Origin: CAYLPT01 sp964385645
GTDB taxonomy: Bacteria > Armatimonadota > Hebobacteria > Hebobacterales > Hebobacteraceae
Length of the DNA: 8,184 nucleotides
Reading direction: 5' to 3'
NCBI GenBank assembly: GCA_964385645.1
Contig: CAYLPT010000106.1
Coordinates: 1-8,184, forward strand
Shown here: positions 1 to 5,518 of the stretch, piece by piece
How the letters are laid out: every line of letters starts with the position of its first letter
Numbering within the stretch: the stretch's first letter is position 1
Program-made: the position numbers and the translations under genes
Notes under the pieces: model-generated
What the model was told of the DNA's origin: nothing
Databases searched by the model: none
What the model saw: the letters and a program-made list of their open reading frames with translations, nothing else

Positions 1-997
1 CGATGATGGTGGTCTCCTCCTTGCTGATGACCACCTTCTTCGCCTGGCCAAGCTCGTTCAGCGTGACGTTCTCGAGCTTCATGCCCAGGTCCTTGGACAG
101 GAACGTGCCGCCCGTCAGGATCGCCATGTCTTCCATCATGGCCTTGCGCCGATCGCCGAACCCGGGCGCCTTCACCGCGGCGGCCTGGAAGGTACCGCGG
201 ATCTTGTTGACGACGAGGGTCGCCAAGGCCTCTCCGTCCACGTCCTCGGCGATGATCACCAGGGGTCGGCGAGCGGCAGCCACCTTCTCCAGCAGGGGCA
301 GCAGGTCGGCCACCGCGCTGATCTTCTCCTCATGGATGAGCAGGTAGGGATCCTCGAGCACGGCCTCCATGCGCTCGGGGTCGGTCACGAAGTAGGGCGA
401 GATGTAGCCCTTGTCAAACTGCATCCCCTCGACGACCTCGACCGTCGTCTCGGTCCCCTTGGACTCCTCGACGGTGATCACGCCCTCCTTGCCCACCTTG
501 TCCATGGCGTCCGCGATATAGCGGCCCAGCTCGGGGTCGTTGCCGGCGATGGCGGCGAGGTTCTCGATCGCCTCCTTGGTGTCCACCGGCTTGGCGATGC
601 GCTTGATCTCGGCGACCACCGCCTCCACGGCCCGCTCGATGCCGCGCTTGAGCAGCATCGGGTTGGCGCCCGCGGCGACGTTCTTCATGCCCGCCTCCAG
701 GATCGCCTCGGCGAGCACGGTCGCGGTGGTGGTGCCGTCCCCGGCCACGTCGTTGGTCTTGCTGGCGACCTCGCGGACGAGCTGCGCGCCCATGTTCTCA
801 TAGGGCTCCTCCAGCTCGATCTCCTTCGCCACCGTCACCCCGTCCTTGGTGATAGTGGGCGAGCCCCACTTCTTGCTCAACACCACGTTGCGCCCCTTGG
901 GCCCCAGCGTCGCCTTCACGGCTGCCGCGACCGCGCTGACCCCGCGCTGAAGGGCGCGACGTGCCTCCTCACTGTAACAGAGCATCTTGGCAGCCAC
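1..997 (-). CDS. groL: Chaperonin GroEL, 60-kDa subunit (N-terminal 332 residues; cut by window edge)
   Basis: GroEL forms the double-ring ATP-driven folding chamber in the cytoplasm and works with the GroES lid encoded just upstream. The translation aligns by eye with GroEL from the N-terminus MAAK, through TLGPKGRNVVL, PTITKDGV and ENMGAQ, to the ATP-site motif GDGTTTATVL near residue 90, and on through the apical-domain stretch GMQFDKGYISPYF, IIAEDVDGEALATLVVN and KAPGFGDRRKAM. It stops near residue 332 of about 540 because the window ends. The GTG start at 997 is chosen because AGGAGG lies 9 nt upstream and it gives the family's MAAK start; the next ATG would lose conserved residues. It lies 56 nt after groES on the same strand and is probably co-transcribed. 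A Trp in KKWGSPTITKDG, where Phe is usual, is the only oddity seen. Identity is essentially certain. Confidence 0.98.
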   Translation of the reverse strand, partial: MAAKMLCYSEEARRALQRGVSAVAAAVKATLGPKGRNVVLSKKWGSPTITKDGVTVAKEIELEEPYENMGAQLVREVASKTNDVAGDGTTTATVLAEAILEAGMKNVAAGANPMLLKRGIERAVEAVVAEIKRIAKPVDTKEAIENLAAIAGNDPELGRYIADAMDKVGKEGVITVEESKGTETTVEVVEGMQFDKGYISPYFVTDPERMEAVLEDPYLLIHEEKISAVADLLPLLEKVAAARRPLVIIAEDVDGEALATLVVNKIRGTFQAAAVKAPGFGDRRKAMMEDMAILTGGTFLSKDLGMKLENVTLNELGQAKKVVISKEETTII

Positions 998-1006
998 TTG
1001 CTGTTT

Positions 1007-1012
1007 CCTCCT
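1007..1012 (-). promoter_or_regulatory. groEL ribosome binding site (AGGAGG)
   Basis: A perfect AGGAGG on the minus strand ends 9 nt before the GTG at 997, inside a purine-rich run in the groES-groEL gap (998-1053). It supports GTG as the groEL start. No separate promoter is evident in the 56-nt gap. Confidence 0.8.
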
Positions 1013-1053
1013 CTCTCTCTGGGTCTCTGGCTTCCCTGCGATCCCACCCGACG

Positions 1054-1368
1054 CTACTTCTTCTTCGCCTTCGATGTCTTCGCGTCGGGGTTCACGGCGA
1101 GCACCGAGCTCTCGTCCAGGATCACGTAGTCCTCACCGTCCAGGGTGATCTCGGTGCCGCCATACTCGGTGTAGACGACGATGTCCCCCACCGACACCTC
1201 CATCGGCGCCCGCTGCCCGTTCTCGAGCAGCTTGCCCGGCCCCACCGCCAGCACCTCGCCCTCCCGTGGCCGCTTGCGGGCCGTGTCCGGCAGGACGATT
1301 CCGCCCTTCGTGACCTCCTCCTCCGGGCCCGGCTTGACCACCATGCGATCCCCAAGCGGTCGGAGCAT
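1054..1368 (-). CDS. groES: Co-chaperonin GroES (10-kDa)
   Basis: GroES is the heptameric lid of the GroEL chamber, in the cytoplasm. The 104-residue product starts MLRPLGDRMVVKP, has the mobile-loop motif KGGIVLPDTA near residues 22-31 that contacts GroEL, then GEVLAVGPGKLLENG and VGDIVVYTEYGGTEI, and ends VILDESSVLAV as in the family. Beyond the usual end it carries a basic tail of about a dozen residues finishing SKAKKK, making it longer than the typical 95 or so. An in-frame ATG at 1386 exists, but the AGGAGG site (1376-1381) lies downstream of it and 7 nt before the ATG at 1368, so 1368 is the start. It is the first gene of the groES-groEL operon; a promoter is seen at 1563-1591. Confidence 0.97.
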   Translation of the reverse strand: MLRPLGDRMVVKPGPEEEVTKGGIVLPDTARKRPREGEVLAVGPGKLLENGQRAPMEVSVGDIVVYTEYGGTEITLDGEDYVILDESSVLAVNPDAKTSKAKKK

Positions 1369-1375
1369 CTTACCA

Positions 1376-1381
1376 CCTCCT
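1376..1381 (-). promoter_or_regulatory. groES ribosome binding site (AGGAGG)
   Basis: AGGAGG followed by a 7-nt spacer (TGGTAAG) precedes the ATG at 1368. Because this site lies inside the reading frame from the upstream ATG at 1386, it decides the start in favour of 1368. Confidence 0.85.
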
Positions 1382-1518
1382 CGCATATCCTATGTGCATC
1401 TGGCGCTACCCGGCTGCCCACCGCGTGCTCACCAGCCAGGCCAGCCCCGCGCCTCACCAAAGGCGGTCGGTGTGCGACGGCGGTCTGATCTGACGGCAGG
1501 CCGCGGCAGGCGTCACCG

Positions 1519-1558
1519 CAGGACGGCGAGAGACCCGGCCGGGCCCGACGCCGTCCTG
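1519..1558. repeat. Perfect 10-bp inverted repeat at the groESL transcription start
   Basis: The plus-strand arms are CAGGACGGCG (1519-1528) and CGCCGTCCTG (1549-1558), separated by 20 nt that contain a further palindrome, CCCGGCCGGG (1534-1543). The outer arm begins 5 bp downstream of the predicted -10 box, so the repeat covers the expected transcription start near 1556. It could be a repressor operator, in the position CIRCE occupies in many groE operons, or it could form a hairpin at the 5' end of the mRNA. Its sequence is not CIRCE (TTAGCACTC-N9-GAGTGCTAA). Seen directly; the role is inferred. Confidence 0.55.
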
Positions 1559-1562
1559 GACA

Positions 1563-1591
1563 AAGATAGCGAATTGTCGCCCCCCAGTCAA
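1563..1591 (-). promoter_or_regulatory. groES-groEL promoter, sigma-70 type
   Basis: On the minus strand, TTGACT (1591-1586) and TATCTT (1568-1563) are separated by exactly 17 bp. The -35 matches consensus at 5 of 6 positions and the -10 at 4 of 6. Transcription would start near 1556, giving a leader of about 190 nt before groES. The leader holds the 10-bp inverted repeat (1519-1558) and a smaller hairpin, CGCCT/AGGCG around 1449-1465. No other gene is seen in the gap between groES (1368) and the divergent gene at 1647. Confidence 0.7.
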
Positions 1592-1633
1592 GTCCCGCGA
1601 CACGCCAATTGCGCCCCTGGGTCGGCTGCGGCG

Positions 1634-1639
1634 AGGAGG
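1634..1639 (+). promoter_or_regulatory. Ribosome binding site (AGGAGG) for the epimerase GTG start
   Basis: AGGAGG with a 7-nt spacer precedes the GTG at 1647. A second, weaker site, AGGAG at 1693-1697, lies 6 nt before the in-frame ATG at 1704. Both starts are therefore possible for this gene. Confidence 0.55.
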
Positions 1640-1646
1640 TGCACCG

Positions 1647-2483
1647 GTGGCGGGGAAAGAGGGGTCACCCCCGGCCGGCTGCCGCCGGCGGCAGGAGATG
1701 GACATGAGGTACGGGTTGATGAGCAGCTCGATGCCCGGCTCCTACGAGGAGGTCATCCGGGCGTCGGGCGAGGTGGGCTTCCACGGGGTAGAGTTGGACA
1801 TCGGCCCCGAGTACGAGGAGAATCCGCTCTGGAGCGCAGAGGGGCGCAAGCAGCTCGCCGGGCTGCTGTCCCGGGCCGGCCTCCAGCTGGCCTCCGTCTG
1901 CCTGGGCGCCTGCTGGACCTACAGCCTTGCCAGCCCCGACGCCGGGGTGCGCAAGCGGGCCCACGCGTTCACCCGGGATGCCCTCCAGTGGTGCGCGGAG
2001 CTGGGCGCCGGCGTCATCCTCGTGCCTATCACCCCCGGCGAGGAGCAGGAGAACCCGGAGGTGGCCCGGGCGAGGTGGACCGCGGAGCTGCGCCGCCTCG
2101 CCCCCCTCGCGGAGCAGCACCAGGTCTGCCTGGCCGCCGAGAACGTGGGCCGGGGATCGGGCCGCAGCGCCGACGCGCTGCTGGAGATCGTGGAGGGCGT
2201 CAACTCTCCCTTCGTCAAGATCTACTATGACTTCGGCAACGGGCTTTCTCTGGGCGGGGTGCCCCGACGAGAGATCGCCCGGCTTGGCCCGTGGATCGCC
2301 CAGATCCACGCCAAGGATCCGGGCGGGCAGTACATGGGCGAGGGCTGGCTGGATATGGCCGGCGTGGCCGCCGCCATCAAGGCGATCGGCTACGATGGCT
2401 GGATCGTGCTCGAGACGCCGGCCACCGACGACCCCCGGGAGGCCGCCGCCCGCAACCTCAGGTTCATAAGGGAGCTCTTCTAA
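1647..2483 (+). CDS. Sugar phosphate isomerase/epimerase (xylose isomerase-like TIM barrel)
   Basis: This is a cytoplasmic, metal-dependent TIM-barrel enzyme of the AP-endonuclease-2/xylose-isomerase-like family, which interconverts ketoses or epimerises sugars and related polyols. Counting from the GTG start (278 aa), the expected metal and catalytic ligands are Glu165 in LAAENVG, Asp195 in YYDFGN (with Asn198), His221 in IHAKD, a GEG turn at 231-233, and Glu256 in VLETP. The start is uncertain. GTG at 1647 has the stronger ribosome site, but ATG at 1704, which has its own AGGAG, gives MRYGLM, closer to how the family usually begins; the extra residues look unconserved. It is divergent from groES and convergent with ccdA, 13 nt from its stop. 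No promoter is obvious. The substrate cannot be told from sequence; L-ribulose-5-phosphate 3-epimerase, tagatose/psicose 3-epimerase and hydroxypyruvate isomerase activities all occur in the family. Confidence 0.88.
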   Translation: MAGKEGSPPAGCRRRQEMDMRYGLMSSSMPGSYEEVIRASGEVGFHGVELDIGPEYEENPLWSAEGRKQLAGLLSRAGLQLASVCLGACWTYSLASPDAGVRKRAHAFTRDALQWCAELGAGVILVPITPGEEQENPEVARARWTAELRRLAPLAEQHQVCLAAENVGRGSGRSADALLEIVEGVNSPFVKIYYDFGNGLSLGGVPRREIARLGPWIAQIHAKDPGGQYMGEGWLDMAGVAAAIKAIGYDGWIVLETPATDDPREAAARNLRFIRELF

Positions 2484-2496
2484 GGGCGTCCCCGGG

Positions 2497-3216
2497 CTAG
2501 CCCAGGGCGCGCATCAGCGCCGCCGTGGCCCGCTGCCACTGCTGAGTGACCAGGAGCAGCCCGATGAGCACCAGCAGCGAGCCGCTGGCGACCTCGATAA
2601 CCCGGTAGTGGCGTTGCAGGAAGGCGAAGGCCGTAAGCGCGTAGGCGAACAGCATCCCCGCCGCCACGAAGCACAGCCCCAGGCTCAGGCTGTAGATCGC
2701 GAACAAGGCCGCTGCCGGGCCAGGCGGGAGGTTGGCGGCGATGGCGTACAGGGCCCCCAGCCAGGGCCCCACGCACGGCGTCCAGCCGAACCCGAAGGCC
2801 ATGCCCAGCAGCGGCGCGCCCCACAGCCCGAGGTGTCCCCGGCCCAGCCGGAGCCGCCGATCTCGATAGAGGGCCGGCAGCCTGAGCACGTTCAGCACAA
2901 AAAGCCCGAAGAAGATCACCAAGAGGCCGAAGGCCACGTTGAGGTAAGCCATCCGGGGCCCCAGCCACCGTCCGACCACGCCGGCGGTGGCCCCCAGCAG
3001 CGTGAACACCACACCCAGCCCCACCGCGAACAACGCGCAGGAGGCGAACACCCGCGCCAGCGTGCGGGGGCTGCGCCGCTCGAGCTGCTCCGCCGAGAGC
3101 CCCGAGATCATGGATAGATAGCCGGGGATCAGGGGCAAGACGCACGGCGAGATGAAGGACAGAAAGCCGGCGACGACGGCGACGACCCAGGCCGCCTGGG
3201 CCTGCGGGTCTGTCAC
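2497..3216 (-). CDS. ccdA: Cytochrome c biogenesis/thiol-disulfide transporter CcdA (DsbD membrane-domain family)
   Basis: CcdA is an inner-membrane protein that passes electrons from cytoplasmic thioredoxin to thioredoxin-like partners outside the membrane. The 239-residue product is almost wholly hydrophobic, with about six membrane segments (roughly residues 10-32, 55-80, 88-112, 133-160, 165-195 and 205-225). The two signature cysteines are present: Cys25 in FISPCVLPLIPGY and Cys148 in GWTPCVGPW. The length fits stand-alone CcdA rather than full DsbD, which has extra periplasmic domains. The GTG start at 3216 overlaps the TGA of the upstream thioredoxin-like gene as GTGA, and only a weak ribosome site (GAGAAG) is nearby, so translation is probably coupled. 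The partner is very likely the lipoprotein encoded just upstream. No cytochrome or haem-ligation gene is visible here, so the pathway served is open. Confidence 0.94.
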   Translation of the reverse strand: MTDPQAQAAWVVAVVAGFLSFISPCVLPLIPGYLSMISGLSAEQLERRSPRTLARVFASCALFAVGLGVVFTLLGATAGVVGRWLGPRMAYLNVAFGLLVIFFGLFVLNVLRLPALYRDRRLRLGRGHLGLWGAPLLGMAFGFGWTPCVGPWLGALYAIAANLPPGPAAALFAIYSLSLGLCFVAAGMLFAYALTAFAFLQRHYRVIEVASGSLLVLIGLLLVTQQWQRATAALMRALG

Positions 3217-3710
3217 AGCAGCTTCTCTATTTCCTCCCGCACCCGCTCCCGGGTCTGCGCGCCCACCAGCGTCGAGACCACCCGACCCTCCCGATCAATG
3301 AAGTAGGTCACCGGGATTGAGCGCACTCCGTAGGCCCGGCCGGCCTCCGCGCTGATCCCCACCGGGTAGCGGATGCCCAGCTCCTGCGCCTTCGCCCTGA
3401 GCGCCTCGGGGGTGTCCTCCGGGGAAATGCCGAGCACTACCAGCCCCTGCTCCTCATGCTCCTCGTACAGCGCCTGAAGGTGGGGGGCGAGCATCGCGCA
3501 GGCCGGGCACCAGGAGGTCCAGAAGTTGAGGACCACGGGGCGGCCGCCCAGATCCTCCAGGGCGATCGTCTCTCCCTCCAGCGTGGTGAAGCTGAAGCTC
3601 GCCGCGGGCTGGGGGCGGGTCCCACCCTCCGGCCCCTGGGCCGCGCACCCCGCCGCTAGCAGCGCCGCGGCGAGGGCCAGCGGCCAGCATCGTCTGAGCG
3701 TCCCATGCAT
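3213..3710 (-). CDS. TlpA/ResA-like thioredoxin-fold lipoprotein
   Basis: A membrane-anchored extracytoplasmic thiol-disulfide oxidoreductase of 165 aa. It starts with a basic n-region (RRCW), a hydrophobic core and LLAAGC, giving a lipidated Cys22; the -3 residue is Ala with Leu at -4, so the lipobox is slightly off the usual LxGC. The thioredoxin/TlpA domain runs from about residue 36, with LNFWTSWCPAC holding the redox pair Cys68-Pro-Ala-Cys71, the ISPED segment near 95, and the cis-proline motif SIPVTYFID (Pro133). The ATG at 3710 is chosen because GGAGG (3717-3721) lies 6 nt upstream. It is the first gene of a two-gene unit with ccdA, overlapping it by 4 nt; CcdA probably keeps its active site reduced. 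Clients could be apocytochrome c or other periplasmic disulfides. Lnt, encoded nearby, would complete its lipidation in a diderm cell. Confidence 0.92.
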   Translation of the reverse strand: MHGTLRRCWPLALAAALLAAGCAAQGPEGGTRPQPAASFSFTTLEGETIALEDLGGRPVVLNFWTSWCPACAMLAPHLQALYEEHEEQGLVVLGISPEDTPEALRAKAQELGIRYPVGISAEAGRAYGVRSIPVTYFIDREGRVVSTLVGAQTRERVREEIEKLL

Positions 3711-3716
3711 GCCATG

Positions 3717-3721
3717 CCTCC
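3717..3721 (-). promoter_or_regulatory. Ribosome binding site (GGAGG) of the TlpA-like gene
   Basis: GGAGG with a 6-nt spacer precedes the ATG at 3710. It lies only 2 nt after the inverted repeat at 3724-3741, so folding of that hairpin could affect ribosome access. Confidence 0.7.
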
Positions 3722-3723
3722 AT

Positions 3724-3741
3724 CCGGCGCTGGAGCGCCGG
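3724..3741. repeat. Perfect 8-bp inverted repeat at the start of the tlpA-ccdA mRNA
   Basis: The arms CCGGCGCT and AGCGCCGG flank a 2-bp centre. The repeat starts one base after the predicted transcription start (about 3742), so the mRNA would open with a GC hairpin, then AU, then the GGAGG ribosome site. A second perfect palindrome, GTCGGCCGAC (3741-3750), adjoins it and touches the -10 box. Either may be an operator. The repeats are seen directly; the role is inferred. Confidence 0.5.
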
Positions 3742-3748
3742 TCGGCCG

Positions 3749-3778
3749 ACTATAGCCGCCGCTGGCGGGCGCTGTCAA
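3749..3778 (-). promoter_or_regulatory. tlpA-ccdA promoter, sigma-70 type
   Basis: On the minus strand, TTGACA (3778-3773, perfect consensus) and TATAGT (3754-3749, 5 of 6) are separated by 18 bp. The expected start is near 3742, leaving a leader of about 32 nt. It lies in the 113-nt gap after ftsX (3824), which otherwise holds no gene and no recognisable terminator, so some ftsEX transcripts may read through. Confidence 0.78.
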
Positions 3779-3823
3779 CACACCTGCGGGCGGCGCTGTC
3801 GCGCTGTGCGCCCGAGCGCGCGG

Positions 3824-4738
3824 CTAGGAGTGCCACTCCGGGCGTCGGCTCAGAAACCGGCGCACCGACACCGCGCTGCCGAGCAGCCCGAGGGCGACGC
3901 CGGCCGCCAGCAGCCAGAGCGTGAACCGGATCAGGAACTGGTCCGGGGCGAGGAGGAAGAAGGGGGCGCTGCGGGCGGTGAGCGCGCGCAGGTACATGTG
4001 AGCGGGTACCAGCACGCAGCAGGCGAGGGCCGCGCCCAGCAGGCCGTGGATCGCCCCCTCGAGCAGGAAGGGGGCGGCGATCACCCCCCGCGTCACCCCC
4101 ACGAGCTGCATCAGGTAGATTTCGCGCCAGCGGGAGTGGAGGGCCAGCCGGATGGTGTTGTGGACGATGAAGGCCGCCACCGCGCCCAGCAGCAGGTGTG
4201 CGAGGGCGCCGGCCAGCGTGACCGCGCGCTTGGCGCGGACGACGCTGCGCACGAATCCCCGATCCTGCGAGGCCTCGTCCGCGCTCGGCACCACGTCCCG
4301 GACACCCTCGACCCTTGCCAGCTTGCGCGCCACCTCCGGCATCAGCTCCGGGTCCCGCACCTTCACCCGCACGCCGTCGGGCAGGGGATTGTCCACGCCC
4401 CGCAGGAGCGCGCTGCTCGAGAGGTTGGCCTGCAGCCACCGCCACGCCTCCTCCCTGGACACGAAGCGGGCTTGCTCGACCTCGGGCCAGTGCCGGAGCT
4501 CCTCTGCGCGCTCCCGGGCCTGCTCGCCCGGGTAGTCGCCCGCGAAGTAGGCGTAGACCTCCAGCTCACCGGCTATGCGGGTCGTCCACAGCCGCAGGTT
4601 GAGCATGAACAGCGACATCGCGCCCGCGGTGAAGAGGATGAGAGCCACGGTGGAGACGGTGGCGAGCGCGATCAGCCGCTCCCGCTTGAGCTGAAGCGCC
4701 GTCTCGCGACACACGAAGTCAATCACGTCCCAGATCAT
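3824..4738 (-). CDS. ftsX: Cell division protein FtsX (permease-like partner of FtsE)
   Basis: FtsX is the membrane half of the FtsEX complex, which couples ATP hydrolysis at the division site to activation of cell-wall hydrolases. The 304-residue product has the FtsX plan: a short cytoplasmic N-terminus, TM1 at about 22-46, an extracytoplasmic domain at about 50-170 that opens VYAYFAGD and contains VRVKVRDPE and VEGVRDVV, then three more membrane segments at about 172-197, 217-250 and 268-292. The conserved cytoplasmic loop REIYLMQLVGVTRGVI lies between TM2 and TM3. The ATG at 4738 overlaps the end of ftsE by 20 nt and has no ribosome site of its own, so it is probably translated by coupling. 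The adaptor or hydrolase it controls is not encoded in this window. Confidence 0.95.
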   Translation of the reverse strand: MIWDVIDFVCRETALQLKRERLIALATVSTVALILFTAGAMSLFMLNLRLWTTRIAGELEVYAYFAGDYPGEQARERAEELRHWPEVEQARFVSREEAWRWLQANLSSSALLRGVDNPLPDGVRVKVRDPELMPEVARKLARVEGVRDVVPSADEASQDRGFVRSVVRAKRAVTLAGALAHLLLGAVAAFIVHNTIRLALHSRWREIYLMQLVGVTRGVIAAPFLLEGAIHGLLGAALACCVLVPAHMYLRALTARSAPFFLLAPDQFLIRFTLWLLAAGVALGLLGSAVSVRRFLSRRPEWHS

Positions 4739-5423
4739 CGGGGTATCGCCCGTCGGGGATGTCGGTGAACACCCTGCCCTCGCGCAGCGCGATCACGCGG
4801 CGGTGCAGGGGGTTGACGATGCCGGGGTCGTGGGTCGCCACCAGGACGGTGGCCCCGCGCTCGTTGGCGGCCAACAGCAGCTCGATGATGCGCCCGGAGG
4901 AGCGCGGGTCGAGGTTGCCGGTGGGCTCATCGGCGATGATCAAGGGCGGGGTGCGGGCAAGCGCGCGGGCGATGGCAAGGCGCTGCTGCTCGCCCGCGGA
5001 GAGCTGGGAGGGGAAGTCGTCGGCCTTGTCGAGAAGGCCCACGTCGGCGAGCGCCTCCGGCACCCGCCGGCGCACCTCCCGGTATGGCGCCCCGGTGGCG
5101 TGGAGAGCGAAGGCCACGTTCTCCCACACCGTGCGTTGGGGCAGCAGGCGGAAGTCCTGGAAGACGATGCCCACCCGCCGCCGCAGGTACGGCACCCGCC
5201 TCGGCGACAGCCGCCCCAGGTCCCAGCCCGATACCAGCACCTGCCCCTCGGTCGGGACCTCCTCCCGGTAGAGCAGCTTGAGGAGCGTGGACTTGCCGTG
5301 CCCTGTCGGACCCACCAGGAAGGCGAACTCGCCCTCCTCCAGGGCGAGGTTGACATCGGACAGCGCCCGGACGCCGTTGGGGTAGACGACCGTGACCTGC
5401 CTGAGCTCGACGAAGGCTGCCAT
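4719..5423 (-). CDS. ftsE: Cell division ATP-binding protein FtsE
   Basis: FtsE is the cytoplasmic ABC-type ATPase of FtsEX. The 234-residue product shows every ABC motif in order: Walker A GPTGHGKST (38-46, Lys44), Q-loop FQDFRLLPQRTVWEN (from 88), signature LSAGEQQR (141-148), Walker B LIIADEPTGNLD (161-172, Glu166) and the switch His198 in ATHD. FDFRLLP and the EPTGNLD end are typical of FtsE and the LolD/MacB class; the following ftsX makes the call firm. Two motifs deviate from the common forms GPSGAGKST and LSGGEQQR but should remain functional. The ATG at 5423 lacks a clear ribosome site. A TATAAT promoter lies at 5468-5497, and a possible 8-codon upstream ORF ends 9 nt before the start. 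Confidence 0.96.
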   Translation of the reverse strand: MAAFVELRQVTVVYPNGVRALSDVNLALEEGEFAFLVGPTGHGKSTLLKLLYREEVPTEGQVLVSGWDLGRLSPRRVPYLRRRVGIVFQDFRLLPQRTVWENVAFALHATGAPYREVRRRVPEALADVGLLDKADDFPSQLSAGEQQRLAIARALARTPPLIIADEPTGNLDPRSSGRIIELLLAANERGATVLVATHDPGIVNPLHRRVIALREGRVFTDIPDGRYPDDLGRD

Positions 5424-5432
5424 GACTGGCCG

Positions 5433-5459
5433 CTACCGCCGGTCGCTGGGTGAGATCAT
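5433..5459 (-). other. Possible leaderless 8-codon upstream ORF before ftsE
   Basis: An ATG at 5459 opens a frame reading MISPSDRR followed by TAG (5435-5433), ending 9 nt before the ftsE ATG. The predicted transcription start of the ftsE promoter is near 5461, so this ATG would sit within about 2 nt of the mRNA 5' end. ftsE has no clear ribosome site, so ribosomes loading on the mini-ORF could reinitiate at ftsE. A chance ATG is quite possible. Confidence 0.3.
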
Positions 5460-5467
5460 GGTAGGGG

Positions 5468-5497
5468 ATTATAGCCCATTGCCCACCGACATGGCAA
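5468..5497 (-). promoter_or_regulatory. ftsE-ftsX promoter, sigma-70 type
   Basis: On the minus strand, TTGCCA (5497-5492, 5 of 6) and a perfect TATAAT (5473-5468) are separated by 18 bp. The start would be near 5461, about 38 nt before the ftsE ATG. It lies back to back with the lnt promoter, the two -35 boxes being 21 bp apart. Confidence 0.78.
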
Positions 5498-5518
5498 ACG
5501 GACACCGCGCAGTCCTCG

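Noticed and set aside
332..1129. Long plus-strand open frame of about 265 codons opposite groEL
   Set aside because: It is antisense to groEL, whose protein sequence is unmistakable. The predicted protein is His/Leu/Arg/Gly-rich with no recognisable motif, as expected for a shadow frame in GC-rich DNA.
1519..1558. Inverted repeat as a rho-independent terminator
   Set aside because: No T-run follows on either strand, no gene ends just upstream of it, and its position at the groESL start fits a regulatory role better.
1369..1646. CIRCE (HrcA) operator upstream of groES
   Set aside because: No TTAGCACTC or GAGTGCTAA half-site, even imperfect, was seen on either strand in this gap.
1181..2230. 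Plus-strand open frame of about 349 codons spanning groES antisense and the epimerase
   Set aside because: It runs through the groES gene backwards, the promoter region and the epimerase out of frame; the product is Arg/Gly/Pro-rich and without motifs.
2484..2503. Bidirectional terminator between the epimerase and ccdA, from palindrome GGGCTAGCCC (2494-2503)
   Set aside because: The palindrome has no room for a loop, there is no T-run on either side, and it overlaps the ccdA stop codon.
3806..4768. Plus-strand open frame of about 320 codons opposite ftsX
   Set aside because: Antisense to ftsX, which has a clear family sequence and is coupled to ftsE. No ribosome site or motif supports the shadow frame.
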